Of a stretch of DNA of 64,000 nucleotides, positions 45,096-55,700 are shown piece by piece. The notes below the pieces were generated by a model that made no database searches, was not told where the DNA came from, and saw only the letters and a program-made list of their open reading frames with translations. Origin of the DNA: Globicephala melas (lineage: Eukaryota; Chordata; Mammalia; Artiodactyla; Delphinidae); NCBI RefSeq assembly GCF_963455315.2, contig NC_083326.1:7092201-7156200 (forward strand), read 5' to 3'. The position numbers and the translations under genes were made by a program. Position 1 is the first letter of the stretch, and every line of letters starts with the position of its first letter.

Positions 45096-45312
45096 GGGAC
45101 TTCCCTAGTGGCACAGTGGATAAGACTCTGTGCTCCCAATGCAGGGGGCCTGGGTTCGATCTCTGGTCGAACATGCATGCCGCAACTAAGAGTTCACGTG
45201 CCACAACTAAGGAGCCCACATGCCACAATTAAGAAGCCTGCGAGCCACAACTAAGGAGCCCACCTGCTGTAACTAAGACGTGGCACAACCAAATAAATGA
45301 ATATTTTAAAAA
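45096..45312 (+). mobile_element. CHR-1-like SINE with 10-bp target-site duplication
   Basis: Starts gggacttccctagtggcaca, then gactctgtgctcccaatgca and a B-box-like ggttcgatct (45153-45162), followed by several ccacaactaaggagccca-type units and an A-rich tail. Flanks aagaatcata (45086-45095) and aagaattata (45313-45322) differ at one base. The longer body with gagccac units and the divergence mark it as older than the CHR-2-like copies. Confidence 0.9.
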
Positions 45313-45322
45313 AAGAATTATA

Positions 45323-46675
45323 ACTCCTAAACCACACTCAAATGTGTTGTTTATAATACAGTCAATGTGTTCATTTGAATTTTAGCTCACCTGAAAGTTT
45401 ATTCTGCCATCTCTTTTTAATTTAAAAATAATTTGAGGTTGTCAGTGTGAACGGTATTTTTTTAAAGCTATTACACATTTACTATAACTTACCTCTATGA
45501 ATCAGGATTTTTCAATAATATCAATTTAACAAAATTTAGAAATAAAATGGGTATTACATAAGAATCAGGTTCAGTGTTCTCATTGATTGTCTTTATAATT
45601 AAATGATTAGAATTTATACTAAAATGGAGTAAATTAAATAGCATAGTCCAAAGTCTGTCTTGCAGTAGGTGTTGTTAGCAGTTATTTAGAATGTTCGCAA
45701 TTCTCCACTGTATGTATTTGGTTTCCTGTAAGATCTTGTCTTTTATTTTTTTTAAAGTTCTGCAACATTACCTCTGAGAACCCCTCAGACCTGACATTCT
45801 ATATAAATTACATTTTTACATGTAAAACAAAACGTACTTGTTGCCCTCCTAACATAATAGTATATACTAATGACCTTTAGTGGTTTTAGTGGAAGGCAGG
45901 GGATTAAAATAATTAAATGATAGCCATTATAAAAGAAGTGTAAGCAATATCCTAGTTAATGAATTTGCTAATTATTTTCCCCACCGCTTGGTTGCTATTT
46001 GGTTGTCAGCTGAAGCACATTATTGTATATTTGGGAAGAGGAAATTTACTTGAAGATTGCAAAGACTAGCCTACGAACCAGAGCTAAAGATTTCCACCGC
46101 AGGGGATTTTAGGGAATAGGTTTTGGACAATTGCCTAACTGATCATTCTAAATTAAATTACTAAGTACTGACTCCAGACTTGGTTTAGAGAAACTTCGCT
46201 GGTATATGCATTTTGTCTTCCTTATTTTATAAGTAAAGAATACTCCAAGAAATTGCCTAAGTTTGAGTAGTCAGGACTATCAGGAAATTGTTTTCGGGAG
46301 CAACTTTGCCCTTTAATATAAATTCAGTGAAGCATTAAGTAGAACTCCTTTTTAAGGCTGGTGTCCCTGGACAGAATGGATGCCCCTCATTTAATTACTA
46401 TTTTAAGGGGTTAAATGATGCTGGGCATGAGTTCTAATGTGGCGTATGTGAACAGAGAACGCCATAGCCAGGTTCATCATACAGTGTTCAAAGCCCAAAC
46501 GGTCCTTCTGTGATTAGTACCCTGCAGGAGGTTGTTGGTAATCAATCAGCCTCAGTCTTGAGCCTTCAAAGTGAGACTAGAGGGGCTATTTTGCCATCAT
46601 CCTCTTGATGGCTCCCTTTTGCCTTGGGAAAGGGGTTTCTGCACCTACTCTCCCTCCTCCAAGTCCCCCTAAGTC
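45323..46675. other. Repeat-poor AT-rich island
   Basis: About 1.35 kb with no repeat that I recognise, in a window where recognised repeats are rarely this far apart. No frame longer than 60 codons is reported here and no splice signals stand out. A conserved non-coding element is possible but is only inferred. Confidence 0.35.
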
Positions 46676-46866
46676 AGTGGTTCTCAAAGGCTGGTCTTGA
46701 GACCAGTAACATCAGCATCACCTGGGAACTTGTTAGAAAAGTAAATTATCCAGTTTCTCCCCAGACCTCCTGAATAGGACACTCTGGGGGTGGGACCAGT
46801 CACCTGTGTTTGAAAGATCATTTGAAGTGATTCTGATGCTCACTCAAATTTAAGCACCGCTGCTCT
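46676..46866 (+). mobile_element. MER5A hAT transposon, near complete
   Basis: Starts cagtggttctcaaaggctgg, then cagcatcacctgggaacttg, ttagaaaagtaaatta, cctcctgaataggacactct, gggtgggaccagtcacctgt, tgattctgatgctcactcaa and ends agcaccgctgctctggg. Confidence 0.8.
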
Positions 46867-46889
46867 GGGTCATGGCTCACCCAGGCAGG

Positions 46890-47125
46890 GTGCCCATTCA
46901 GGAGTCGGGTCTGGGGACTTCTGTTGATGTCATACCAACTGACCTGAGAGGAAGCGTGGGCTTACACCCTAACTTCATTTGGCTGTGGTTCCAGACAGTC
47001 CTCTTCTTGCTTACAAAAAATGATGTGGATGGTCTTGCCAAAGGAGCGGGAATGGTGGCTGCTTTCATTCCTTCCACTGGCCTTACGCATATAGACACAC
47101 ACAGACACACATGGACACACACGCA
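46890..47125. repeat. Unclassified repeat copy B, ending in AC-rich sequence
   Basis: Resembles 44255-44427: cattcaggag near 46895, ggttccagac, ttgcttacaaaaaa (47007), ggtcttgcc, ggctgctttcatt and ttccactggcctt (ending 47084), then broken AC units to 47125. Core identity to copy A is roughly 70-75% by eye. Confidence 0.6.
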
Positions 47126-47231
47126 TCTACCACAGCACTCTACAATCGCCTATAGTAGTGAAAGACTAGTTCCTCTCAGCTGTGTGCTACTTGGGAGGGT
47201 AGCCATTTTGCAAATCAGTCTTCATCTTCTG

Positions 47232-47338
47232 CTGTGGTCCTCCAACATGGCTGCATGTTGGAATCACCTGGGGATTCCCCATCCCTGCCCTAGAAATTCT
47301 GGTTTAATGGTCAGGGTGAAGCCTGTGTATTGATATTT
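47232..47338 (+). mobile_element. MER5A, left part, split by an L1
   Basis: gtggtcctccaacatggctg, catgttggaatcacctgggg, attccccatccctgccctag, aaattctggtttaatggtca, then gcctgtgtattgatattt. The pattern resumes at about 48757. Confidence 0.7.
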
Positions 47339-48750
47339 CTTTTCATGTTTATCTTTTTAGAGAGGTTTTAGGTTCACAGCAAAATTGAGAGAAAGGTACA
47401 GAGGTTTCCTGTATACCCCTGCCTCCATATATTCACAGCCTCCCTCATTACCAGCATCCTCCACCAGAGTGGTACATTTATTGCAGTCGATGCATCTACA
47501 CTGACACATCATAGTCACCCAAAGTCAAGAGTTTTCATTAAAGCTTACTTTTTTTTAAACAGCAAATGTTTCTTCCTCACAGTTCTGGAGGCTGGGAAGT
47601 CCAAGATCAAGGTGGCAGCAGTGTCTGGTGAGGGACTGCTTCCTGGCTTGTAGATGGCTGTCTTCTCAGTGTATCCTCACATGGTGGAGAGCAGAGAGGA
47701 AGTAAACTCTCTCATGTCCCTTTTTATAAGGACACTAATCCCATCATAAGGGCTCCACTTTCCTGACCTAATTACCCCCCAAAGACCCACCTCCAAATGC
47801 TGTCATATTATCATAGTTTATTCTTGACATTGTACATTCTGTAGGTTTGGACAAATGTATAATGACATGTATCCATCATTATGGTATCATACAGAGTATT
47901 TTCACTGCCCTAGAAATGATCTGTGCTCTGCCTATTCATTCTGCCCCCATTTCCCCAACGCCAGGCAACCACTGGTCTTTTTACTATCTGCATAATTTTG
48001 CTTTTTACAGAATGTCATATAGTTGGAATCATACAGTATGTAACCTTTTCAAATTGGCTTCTTTTACTTAGTAATATGCATTTAAGTTTCCTCCATGTGT
48101 TTTCTTGACTTGATACCTCATTTCTTTTTAATGCTGAATAATATTGCATTGTGTGGGCCTACCACAGTTTATTCATTCACCTACTGAAGGACTCTTGGTT
48201 GCTTCCAAGTTTTGGCAGCCATGAATAAGCTGCAATAAACATCTGTGTGCAGGTTTTTGTGTGGATATAAGTTTTCAACTTCTTTGAATGAATACCAAGA
48301 AGCATAATTGCTGGATCATATGGTAAGATTATGTTTAGTTTTTTAGAAATTACCAAACTCTTCCAAAGTGGTTGTACCATTTTGCATTCCCACCTGCAAT
48401 GTATGAGAGTTCCTGTTGCTCCATATCCTCGACAGCATTTGGTGTTGTCAGTGTTCCAGATTTTGGCCATTTGTATTGGTGTATAGTGGCTGTTTTAACT
48501 TGCATTTCCAAGATGACATGATGTGGAACATCTCTTCATATCCTTATTTGCTACCTTTATATCTTCTTTGGTGAGTTGTCCATTAAGGTCTTCGGCCCAT
48601 TTTTTAATGGGGTTGTTTGTTTTCTTATTGTTGAGTTTTAAGAGTTCTTTGAATATTTTAGATAACAGTCCTTTATCAGATATGTCTTTTGCAAATATTG
48701 TTTCCCAGTCTGTGGCTTATCTTCTCATTCTCTTGAAGCATCAGGATTTT
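47339..48750 (-). mobile_element. L1 LINE with a MaLR LTR inside
   Basis: Reverse L1 from 3' UTR (agagaggttttaggttcaca, gtacagaggtttcctgtata) through the interrupted UTR, then catgtatccatcattatggt, aaccactggtctttttacta, and ORF2 C-terminus (aataatattgcattgtgtgg, tgaataccaagaagcataat, ttgctggatcatatggtaag) to cagtctgtggcttatcttct. Older than the 9.9-15.8 kb L1. A short minus frame at 48177-48470 is an ORF2 remnant. Confidence 0.9.
47565..47815 (-). mobile_element. MaLR LTR fragment inserted in the L1
   Basis: cagttctggaggctgggaag, tccaagatcaaggtggcagc, tgtatcctcacatggtggag, ttataaggacactaatccca, cctgacctaattacccccca, cccacctccaaatgctgtca. L1 3' UTR text lies on both sides, so the LTR entered after the L1. 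Confidence 0.85.
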
Positions 48751-48756
48751 AAAAAG

Positions 48757-48802
48757 TCTCCCAAGTGGTTCTAATATGCTGCTGAGCTTGAGAATCAATC
48801 GG
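48757..48802 (+). mobile_element. MER5A, right part, split by an L1
   Basis: ctcccaagtggttctaatat then gctgctgagcttgagaatca is the MER5A right end (cccaggtgattctaatgtg type followed by a gagaaccactg-type terminus) and completes the piece at 47232-47338. Confidence 0.7.
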
Positions 48803-51799
48803 TTAAAATGTCAAGGCACCTGTTGAAGGTGAGGAGGAGGATGGGATAGGCAGTGAGGGAAAAGCCCAGTCACTGACAAGGGGCACAAGCTCTCAAAAGC
48901 TGGTTCTCCAGGCAGCTCTCACAGCCCTCTCTTCTTTCCAAAAGCAAGACTTGAACTGGGTCCCTCCCAACATCTTGTCTCATGGGACCAAAACAGCTTT
49001 CCGTCTTCCCACGTTGTCCTTGCGACCATGAAGTTGACAGTAAGTGGATGACTCCCTGGTCTTTCTCACTTTAATCAATGCAAGCCATGTTTTTTTTTTT
49101 TTAAGGTTCAAAAGGGACTCATAATGGAAAGCTACCATCATCTTTCCCATCCCTGACCCCAAACTTTCAAGCATTTCTTTCTTTAGTTGTTTTGTTGTTT
49201 AGTTTCATATCTTTAAATAATATACTTTACCTGCTTTGTTTTGTTTTTGCTCATTTTTGTTGTTGTTTAAGAAAAAAAGAACAAGGCAGAGAAAGGAGTA
49301 ATTTAAATAGGGAGTGAAAATCTCATTTTCCGCCCATGAAATAATCTGATAGTATGTTATGTATTTATTTTTTGATGAATCCTTAATTCCTCCGTCACTA
49401 GAAAATAAGCATTGTGGTCAGCGTCTTTACTTGATTTTGATAGTAATTATCACTTTTTAAAGAGCTTATATTTATCCTTTCACTTCAAGCCCTTATATTA
49501 TAGTCACTATCTTTAACTTCCTTTCTCTTTCCATCAGATTTCAGCAGTAGCTCTCAACTTGGTATGAGAATATATTCCTTTTCCTTCCCTCCTTCTTCCC
49601 TTCCACCTTCCAAACTTTTTTTCCTACTGGCTCTTTTCTTTACATGTCAAAGGTGATGACATTTACATTTTGTGGCCTATTCACCTGTAGATTGATTCTA
49701 AAAGTTGAAAACCAGTAAATGTCAGATTCATTTGTATTATGAAAAAAATGTGAAACAAAATGTCCCCCCACCCTCAGTAACTCTCATCCCATCCCTGATT
49801 CTGCATTGCAAACAACAACAGTGGCCCCTCCGAACTTGGGGTTTAAGAAGAGGGTGGGAAGGGGGGGGAGGTAGGAACTACTTGCTTTTCTACACACAGC
49901 AGTGTGGTGGTGGGGGGAGGGCGTCCAGTGGTTTCACAGGCAAACCTTCACGGAATTCCACAGTTTCGGGAATTACGTCCCACCTGCCTTTTGACCTCAA
50001 CCTGGGGCCTTTCCAGGTGTCAGTGGAGCTGGAAAGCATCCTCCTCAGCTGACCCTGCTCCTGCCCCACCCCCAGTGTGCATCCTGAGCTGAGACTTCCA
50101 AATTCTCAACTTTTCAGGAATGTGTTAAAATCCCTTGTCTTCTGGTCTTTCCCCTTCTGTTCTCTTCACTTTTATGGGTTTATATTGATTTAAAGACCCC
50201 CTTCCTAGCATTTTAATGCCATCTAAGTGGAAAAGGAGCCGAATGCCTGCTTGGTCCACATCTCGTACAGCATCTGAGTTGCCTCCCCCTCTCTCTGCTG
50301 CTGCCTCCCAGCAGGACTTGAGTGCAAGAAGATTTGGGGTTTCTGCTTTGGAGAGGAGACCTTGCTTAGATAACTTTTCATTTGGGTGGGGGGAAGAGGG
50401 ACTGGAAGAACAGAATACGATAGTGTAAAATAATGGCCACATTCGGTTGCCTTGGTAACAGCCTCCATCTGTAAATAACACCTGGGAGGTTGAGGGAGAA
50501 GGCGAGAGCTGATGTCAGCAGGTCTGGCAGGGGGATTGATGGGGGTGGGAGAAGGGAAGGTAATCACCAGGTTGGAACCACTCAGTGGCTAGCATCGGCT
50601 TGATGGCTGGGAACAACATCACACCTGTCATTGGTATCTGGAGGGCCCCAAACCTGTTCAGTCATGCAAGCAAAAGACTCAGGAGTTGTTTGAACAGGGA
50701 GGATGGGCAGCTGTGCTCTGGGGGGGTGGGGCACTACTACACTATCTTCCACCCCTCTGCTCAGAGGGGCTCCTTGACCCTCTCTTCTCCTTTTTCTCGG
50801 CAGCCCAGGAACTCGCTGATGTCAATTTACCATTCCCCTAAATAGCCAAGGGGATGCCTAACCTTTCCTAACTAGGACATGGGTTTTCATTCCCTGGTTA
50901 GAGATAAAGCTTAAAATGTAGATCCCCTGGGAGAGGGAACCTGGGTATAGACGGCTGGACTCAAACCCTTCTGTGGGTGCTAATGAGGAGGGGTGTGAGT
51001 GTTTGAAAAGGCAGTAGACAGGACACTGCAGAGAAAGAAAAGGATTAGAAATTGACTTTGGAACCATCGGATAGATGTTTCCTGACCATTTACCTATGAC
51101 TGGCTGTTCCCTCATCCTCCCACCCACTCCTACCACCACCACCCACATCCCCTTCTCTAAACTCCCAAGTAGCTGTTCTGAGGGGATCTTGTTCAGAGTT
51201 ACAGTGGAGAATATGGGATGGGATGAGGCTTCGCAGGGGAGAACCATCTAAAGAGGGAAGATGGGGCAGCAGGAAAGAAAGGTACTTGTGGAGGGAATGG
51301 GGTGGCTGGGAAGGAGTGGAGAGAGGGGTGATGGGAGGTGAGGGATCTTTCTGCTGCACATTTAAAGCTATGGGATTAAAGACAAGGGATGAATGCCGAC
51401 GCGCCATCCAAAATGGCCCTAGAATTGGGCAGAGCACCACAAGCTCTCGAAGTTGGCAGAGACTAACTAGTTTGCTGCGTTGCGGTTGCAGGAAGGATGG
51501 GCTTGTGAGCATCTGTGTAGGATCTTGCTGCTGTGTGATTATTAAACACTATATATAGCCATCTGATCCTAGCGACGGGAGCTAGTTACCTTTCTTGGGG
51601 TTTCCTACAATGAGCCCATTAATCTGACTGCTGGCCCTGGTCACAAAAGGAAAGGGAAGCAAGAGAAAGACAGTCCCTTGTCAAGGGGCACATAGCAAGC
51701 TAATGGCAATTTAGTGGTGTCACTTTGCACACGAGCTCCGTCCTCTGATTACTGGGACAGCTTTTAGCAGTCAGTGCCCTGGGGCATTTAATTTACTCA
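48803..51799. other. Long unassigned stretch
   Basis: No gene or named repeat is supported over 3 kb. Frames of 110-140 codons on both strands at 50125-50567 and 50858-51558 overlap each other and have no recognisable domain. G-rich clusters sit at 49852-49870 and 49906-49922. An RFX-type site lies at 50446. Confidence 0.4.
50446..50459. promoter_or_regulatory. Candidate RFX X-box
   Basis: GTTGCCTTGGTAAC fits the X-box consensus GTNRCC, a 0-3 base spacer, then RGYAAC at every position, with a two-base spacer. RFX factors bind such sites near ciliary and other genes. It lies in repeat-poor sequence. Occupancy is unknown. Confidence 0.5.
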
Positions 51800-52035
51800 G
51801 GCAGCATAGCCTAATGGTAAGGGCGTGGGGTCTGGAGGCAGACTGCTGGGGTTTGAAGCCCTGCTCTGCCACTTCCCAGCTGGGTATGCTTGAGCAAGTT
51901 CTTCACCATTCTGTGCCTCAGTTTTCCTGTTTGTAAGATGGAAGCAATACATCAGTATTGCAGTATCCCAGTATGTTCCTGGAATATCATTGTGAAGTTA
52001 AGTGAGATGGAGTACATTGTTACCAGTTGTTATTT
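51800..52035 (+). mobile_element. MIR SINE, nearly complete
   Basis: Well preserved: agcatagcctaatggtaagg, ctggaggcagactgctgggg, tttgaagccctgctctgcca, gagcaagttcttcaccattc, tgtgcctcagttttcctgtt, tgtaagatggaagcaataca, aagttaagtgagatggagta. Confidence 0.9.
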
Positions 52036-52084
52036 AGTGTGGGGAGGTAAATAGCGACATGATTATTATTTCAGCAGTCCTTGA

Positions 52085-52275
52085 TATTTACTTTACACAC
52101 TGCCTTCATGGCTGTTGCTTTTAACAAAAACCCTGTGAGATAAATATGGAAGGTATTAATATTCTAGTTAACAGATGTGGAAACTGAGGCTCAAGGTCAC
52201 GTAATCTATGAGTGGCAGAGGTCAGACTTGAACCCAGAGTTCTTTCATAAGCCAGAGGCCCTCCACTGCACCTGA
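52085..52275 (-). mobile_element. MIR SINE
   Basis: Reverse MIR: atatttactttacacactgc, accctgtgagataaatatgg, gatgtggaaactgaggctca, aggtcacgtaatctatgagt, gacttgaacccagagttctt. Forms a tail-to-tail pair with the MIR at 51800. Confidence 0.85.
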
Positions 52276-52619
52276 CGGTCACCTTCCCCATCGGAGACAC
52301 TGCCTCCTCCAGGCAGTTTCCGAAAAATTATACGAGGCTCTTCATAAAAATAAATGGGACATTACAAAGGTCGTTCACTCTTGGCTGTGTTTTGAGAGTC
52401 AGGTGATGTTGTTCATCCTCTGCACCTGGGGGCACACCTGCAGATGGTCAGTCAGAGTAGGGGGCTGCCGGGAACATGGGATGGAGGGGGGGCCACCTCA
52501 GCAAGCCCCACCCCATCTCGCTCGGACTGCCCGAGCATAGCCAAGGTGGACCCGAGGGCCATGGGCTTGTGCGAGGGCCACTCTCCCCAGGGTGTCCAGC
52601 CCAGAGCTCCCATCTCTCC
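52276..52619. other. Unassigned GC-rich sequence
   Basis: No gene or named repeat; overlapping short frames on both strands look like chance. Confidence 0.45.
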
Positions 52620-52935
52620 ACACCTACTGGGGAGCCTCTACTCACTCCTCAAGTCTCCATTTAAATGTCACTTCTTCAGGGAATCTGCCATTTTTCACCA
52701 AAGTAATTGTCTCCTTGTCACCCCTGCTCATAGCATCCTGAACTTTCCCATGATACGTTTATCACAGTTGTAATCATATGTACACGCTATTTGTGCCAAT
52801 ATTTGTGTCACATCTGCCTCTCCACCCCCAGACTGTAAGTTCCTGGGGACCAGGGATTGTGTCTGCTTGATTTGCCCTGGGTCCTCCCCACTGCCTTGTA
52901 CAAAGTGATGCTCAGTAAATATTACATGAAAGTAT
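52620..52935 (+). mobile_element. L2 LINE 3' end
   Basis: cctcaagtctccatttaaat, gtcacttcttcagggaatct, cccccagactgtaagttcct, ggggaccagggattgtgtct, gtgatgctcagtaaatatta: the L2 3' end in order. Confidence 0.8.
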
Positions 52936-53744
52936 TAAATATTAAAAATACATGCAAATGCTTTGGAGAGTGGAAAGTTGCTTTGCAAATTTGTTTTCAC
53001 CTTAATCTTATTGCTCTCTGTGGGACTACCACACAATAAAAGAACTATGGCACACTGTCTATGGCAGCTGAAGCTTCCAGAAAAATCGGGCAAGACAGTT
53101 CATGGGAAGACTCAGCTATGTGTTCTTTCAGCGTGGCTGTTGGTGAATGAAGGGAACTAGACAGATGGGCCTGAGGAGGTAGCCTTGGTAAACAACCTGA
53201 ATTTAGCATCCCGAGCTTGTCAGTGTGATGATGAGAAAGCTGGGAGGAGAAAAAAAAAAAAAAGAACACCTAAGGGAATGGCATGCAGTTGCTCTCTGGG
53301 TTTATTTTTGCTTAAGCTGGTCTGTTCCTACCAAGCTGGTGATGCCCCGCCTTCGGGGTGATACCTGAAAGCGAGCAGTTACCAGGAACCTACCAGCAAA
53401 ATCCCTTCTCTGATCCCAGTTCCTTTTGGTTCCGCCGGACTCTCTGCAACACTCCCACTAAGTCAACTATCTGTTTCCACACCTCCGCTCAGCTTCTATC
53501 TGACCTCACTGTCACCCACACCTTGGCGGGTGCTGCCCCAGTGCGGTCTGTAAGCCCGGCCCAGTCTTCAGTGCTCACCATTCAACTGCTCCCTTGTTCC
53601 TGTGACCATCCCGCTCTTGTCCCAGAGAACCGACCACACTTCCACCAGCACATCACCCCTCCAGGGGATGTGCCTCTATGCGCACTTCCCCCAAGCACCT
53701 CTTCCAAACACTTCCACTCTCAAGTCCCTGGCTCCGTTCCCACC
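52936..53744. other. Unassigned sequence
   Basis: No gene is supported; the 139-codon frame at 53358-53777 runs into the L2 and has no recognisable domain. A 13-A run lies at 53252-53264. Confidence 0.45.
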
Positions 53745-54330
53745 CATCTCTTTATTTGTTCATCAACTTTTTACTGAGTACCTACTGTATGCCAGGAATT
53801 GTACAAGGCTGGGGATATAAGGATGAACCAGCCACTGTGCTTTTGCTCTCAGGATTCCCAGTAGTGGGAAGAAGGACTACAGAGAGGTACAACCCCATGA
53901 GATTACTGCCTTAGGTGTAGGCATTGTGCTTCATGGTCCTGGAGAAGAGAGAGTTTACTCTGAGGACGGCAGGGTGACATTAGGATAGCACTGCTTCAGG
54001 GACCCAAAGAGGACAGTATCGCCAACATACGGGCTGCATGTTCTGGGAAGGTGGCAAGTCAGGAACAATCGCCCCAGTCTGTGTGGCTGCAGCGTGGGGT
54101 GCAGTTTAGGGAGTGGTTGGACGTGAGGCGGGAAGACAGATCAGGTCTGACGCAGGGGCTGTGTGAGAAGCTTGGGCTTTAATCTCTGGGCAGTGGGGAG
54201 CTATTGAAAACCTTTTGAAAACAAGAGAATGAAATGATCAGTTGTGTTTCCAAGATAATTGGAAGCAGAAAGGAGGATGGATTGAAGAGGTTGCAGGAAG
54301 GTGGTAGAGAGACCATTTGGGGGCTGTTGG
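53745..54330 (-). mobile_element. L2 LINE fragment
   Basis: Reverse L2: actgagtacctactgtatgc, caggaattgtacaaggctgg at the 3' end, and farther on gaagcttgggctttaatctc, tgggcagtggggagctattg and gaatgaaatgatcagttgtg. The middle is weak and may be partly deleted. Confidence 0.65.
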
Positions 54331-54334
54331 GACT

Positions 54335-54361
54335 TCATTCATTCATTCATTCACTCATTCT
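54335..54361. repeat. (ATTC)n microsatellite
   Basis: About six attc units with one actc variant. Confidence 0.9.
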
Positions 54362-55386
54362 AAACCTGTTCACGGAGGGAAGCCACAGATGCTACACTGC
54401 TCTCAGCTGCAGGAAAGCAAATGTGAATTGTCTCGCACCCCGCTGCTACAGTGGGGACAAAAGCTAGAGGTGGTGGGATGCAGACTCTGAGCATGTCAGC
54501 ATATCCGGGACCTAAACTAAGGCAGTCTGGCTGAAGCAAAGGGAACAGATGGCAGTATTACCAAGACAGGGTCCTACCTCCTCCCACATGACCACCTCAT
54601 CTCTGTTCAGTCTGGTCACAGCCCTCACCAGCTTCCCCTGGGAGGTGATCCCATAGGCGACCTTGGCAGGGAGTGGGAACAGAAAGGGCAAGTCCAGGCT
54701 CAGAGAACACCCTGAGCACAGGCACAGGTATCTAAGATTTTTTTCCAGACCTTAGTCCCAGTCATCTTTTCTGGAACTTCAGAAGAAATCAGAGCCAATC
54801 TTTGCTCCTTGAAGCCTGGTGAGCGTGGGGTGGAAGCTGGCACTCTGTCCCTTTCTGCAGTTGTGTCAAAGAAAGACGGAACAAATCGCTCCACAGGTCA
54901 AAAAGATGACTATCAAAGTCAGCGTCTGGTTTGCTTTTTGCTTTATTTCAAAGAAAAACTCGCCTTATAAAACTGAACCAAGGGATGCGGGTAGACTTTG
55001 GGTCCCGAACCCTCTACCTCAGTTCCGGTTGGTCAGGACTCTTGCAGGACCCCTCGGCTCCATCCTGATGAGACCCACACTGCACTTCTCTCCAGGCTTC
55101 CTGAAGCCTGGCCTCATGAGCACAGGCACTATATCCCGAGACTCTATCTGCCCGCACTTGGGATCCTAATTCATAGTTTGGGCAGTTGAAACAGATTCTA
55201 AATTAAAAACAAGTTACATTGTTGCTTGAAAAAAGAAAGAGATTTTTGTCATTGATTTTTGTCATTTTTGTCATAATATAAAGCCTTACAAGGTAAGAAG
55301 GTAAAAGCAACCTTCTTCCCACCTAGGAGGTTCTTATTGATGGGTGGGTAGCACTTCCTCCCACCACCCCCGGTGAGCAGGGGAGT
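54362..55386. other. Unassigned sequence
   Basis: No gene or named repeat. The unit tttttgtcat occurs three times close together at 55243-55274. A 116-codon frame at 54819-55169 has no recognisable domain. Confidence 0.45.
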
Positions 55387-55700
55387 CAGTCCTTTGCATC
55401 CATGGGTTCCACATCTGTGGATTCAACCAACTGTGGGTCAAAAACATTTGAAAACAATTTCCAGAAAGTTCCAAAAAGCAAAACCTGAATTTGCTGCACT
55501 CCAGCAGCTAGTAACATAGCATTTTTATTGTATTAGGGATTATACGTCATCTAGAGATGATTCGAAGTATGCAGGAGGATGTGCGTAGGGTATATGCAAA
55601 TACCATGCCATTTTATGTAAGAGACTTGAGCATCCTCAGATTTTGGTATCCACAGGGGTTCCTGGAACCAATCCCCATGGATACGAGGGGACGACGGTCA
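55387..55700. mobile_element. MER2-like Tc1/mariner non-autonomous element
   Basis: Left end cagtcctttgcatccatggg with ctgtggattcaaccaactgt, interior attagggattatacgtcatc and tagggtatatgcaaatacca, right end gggttcctggaaccaatccc and catggatacgaggggacgac. The terminal inverted pattern is clear. It has a longer interior than the 43167 copy of the same group. Confidence 0.8.

Noticed and set aside
50858..51558. Overlapping 111-140-codon frames on both strands
   Set aside because: They overlap on opposite strands, have biased low-complexity composition and show no domain.
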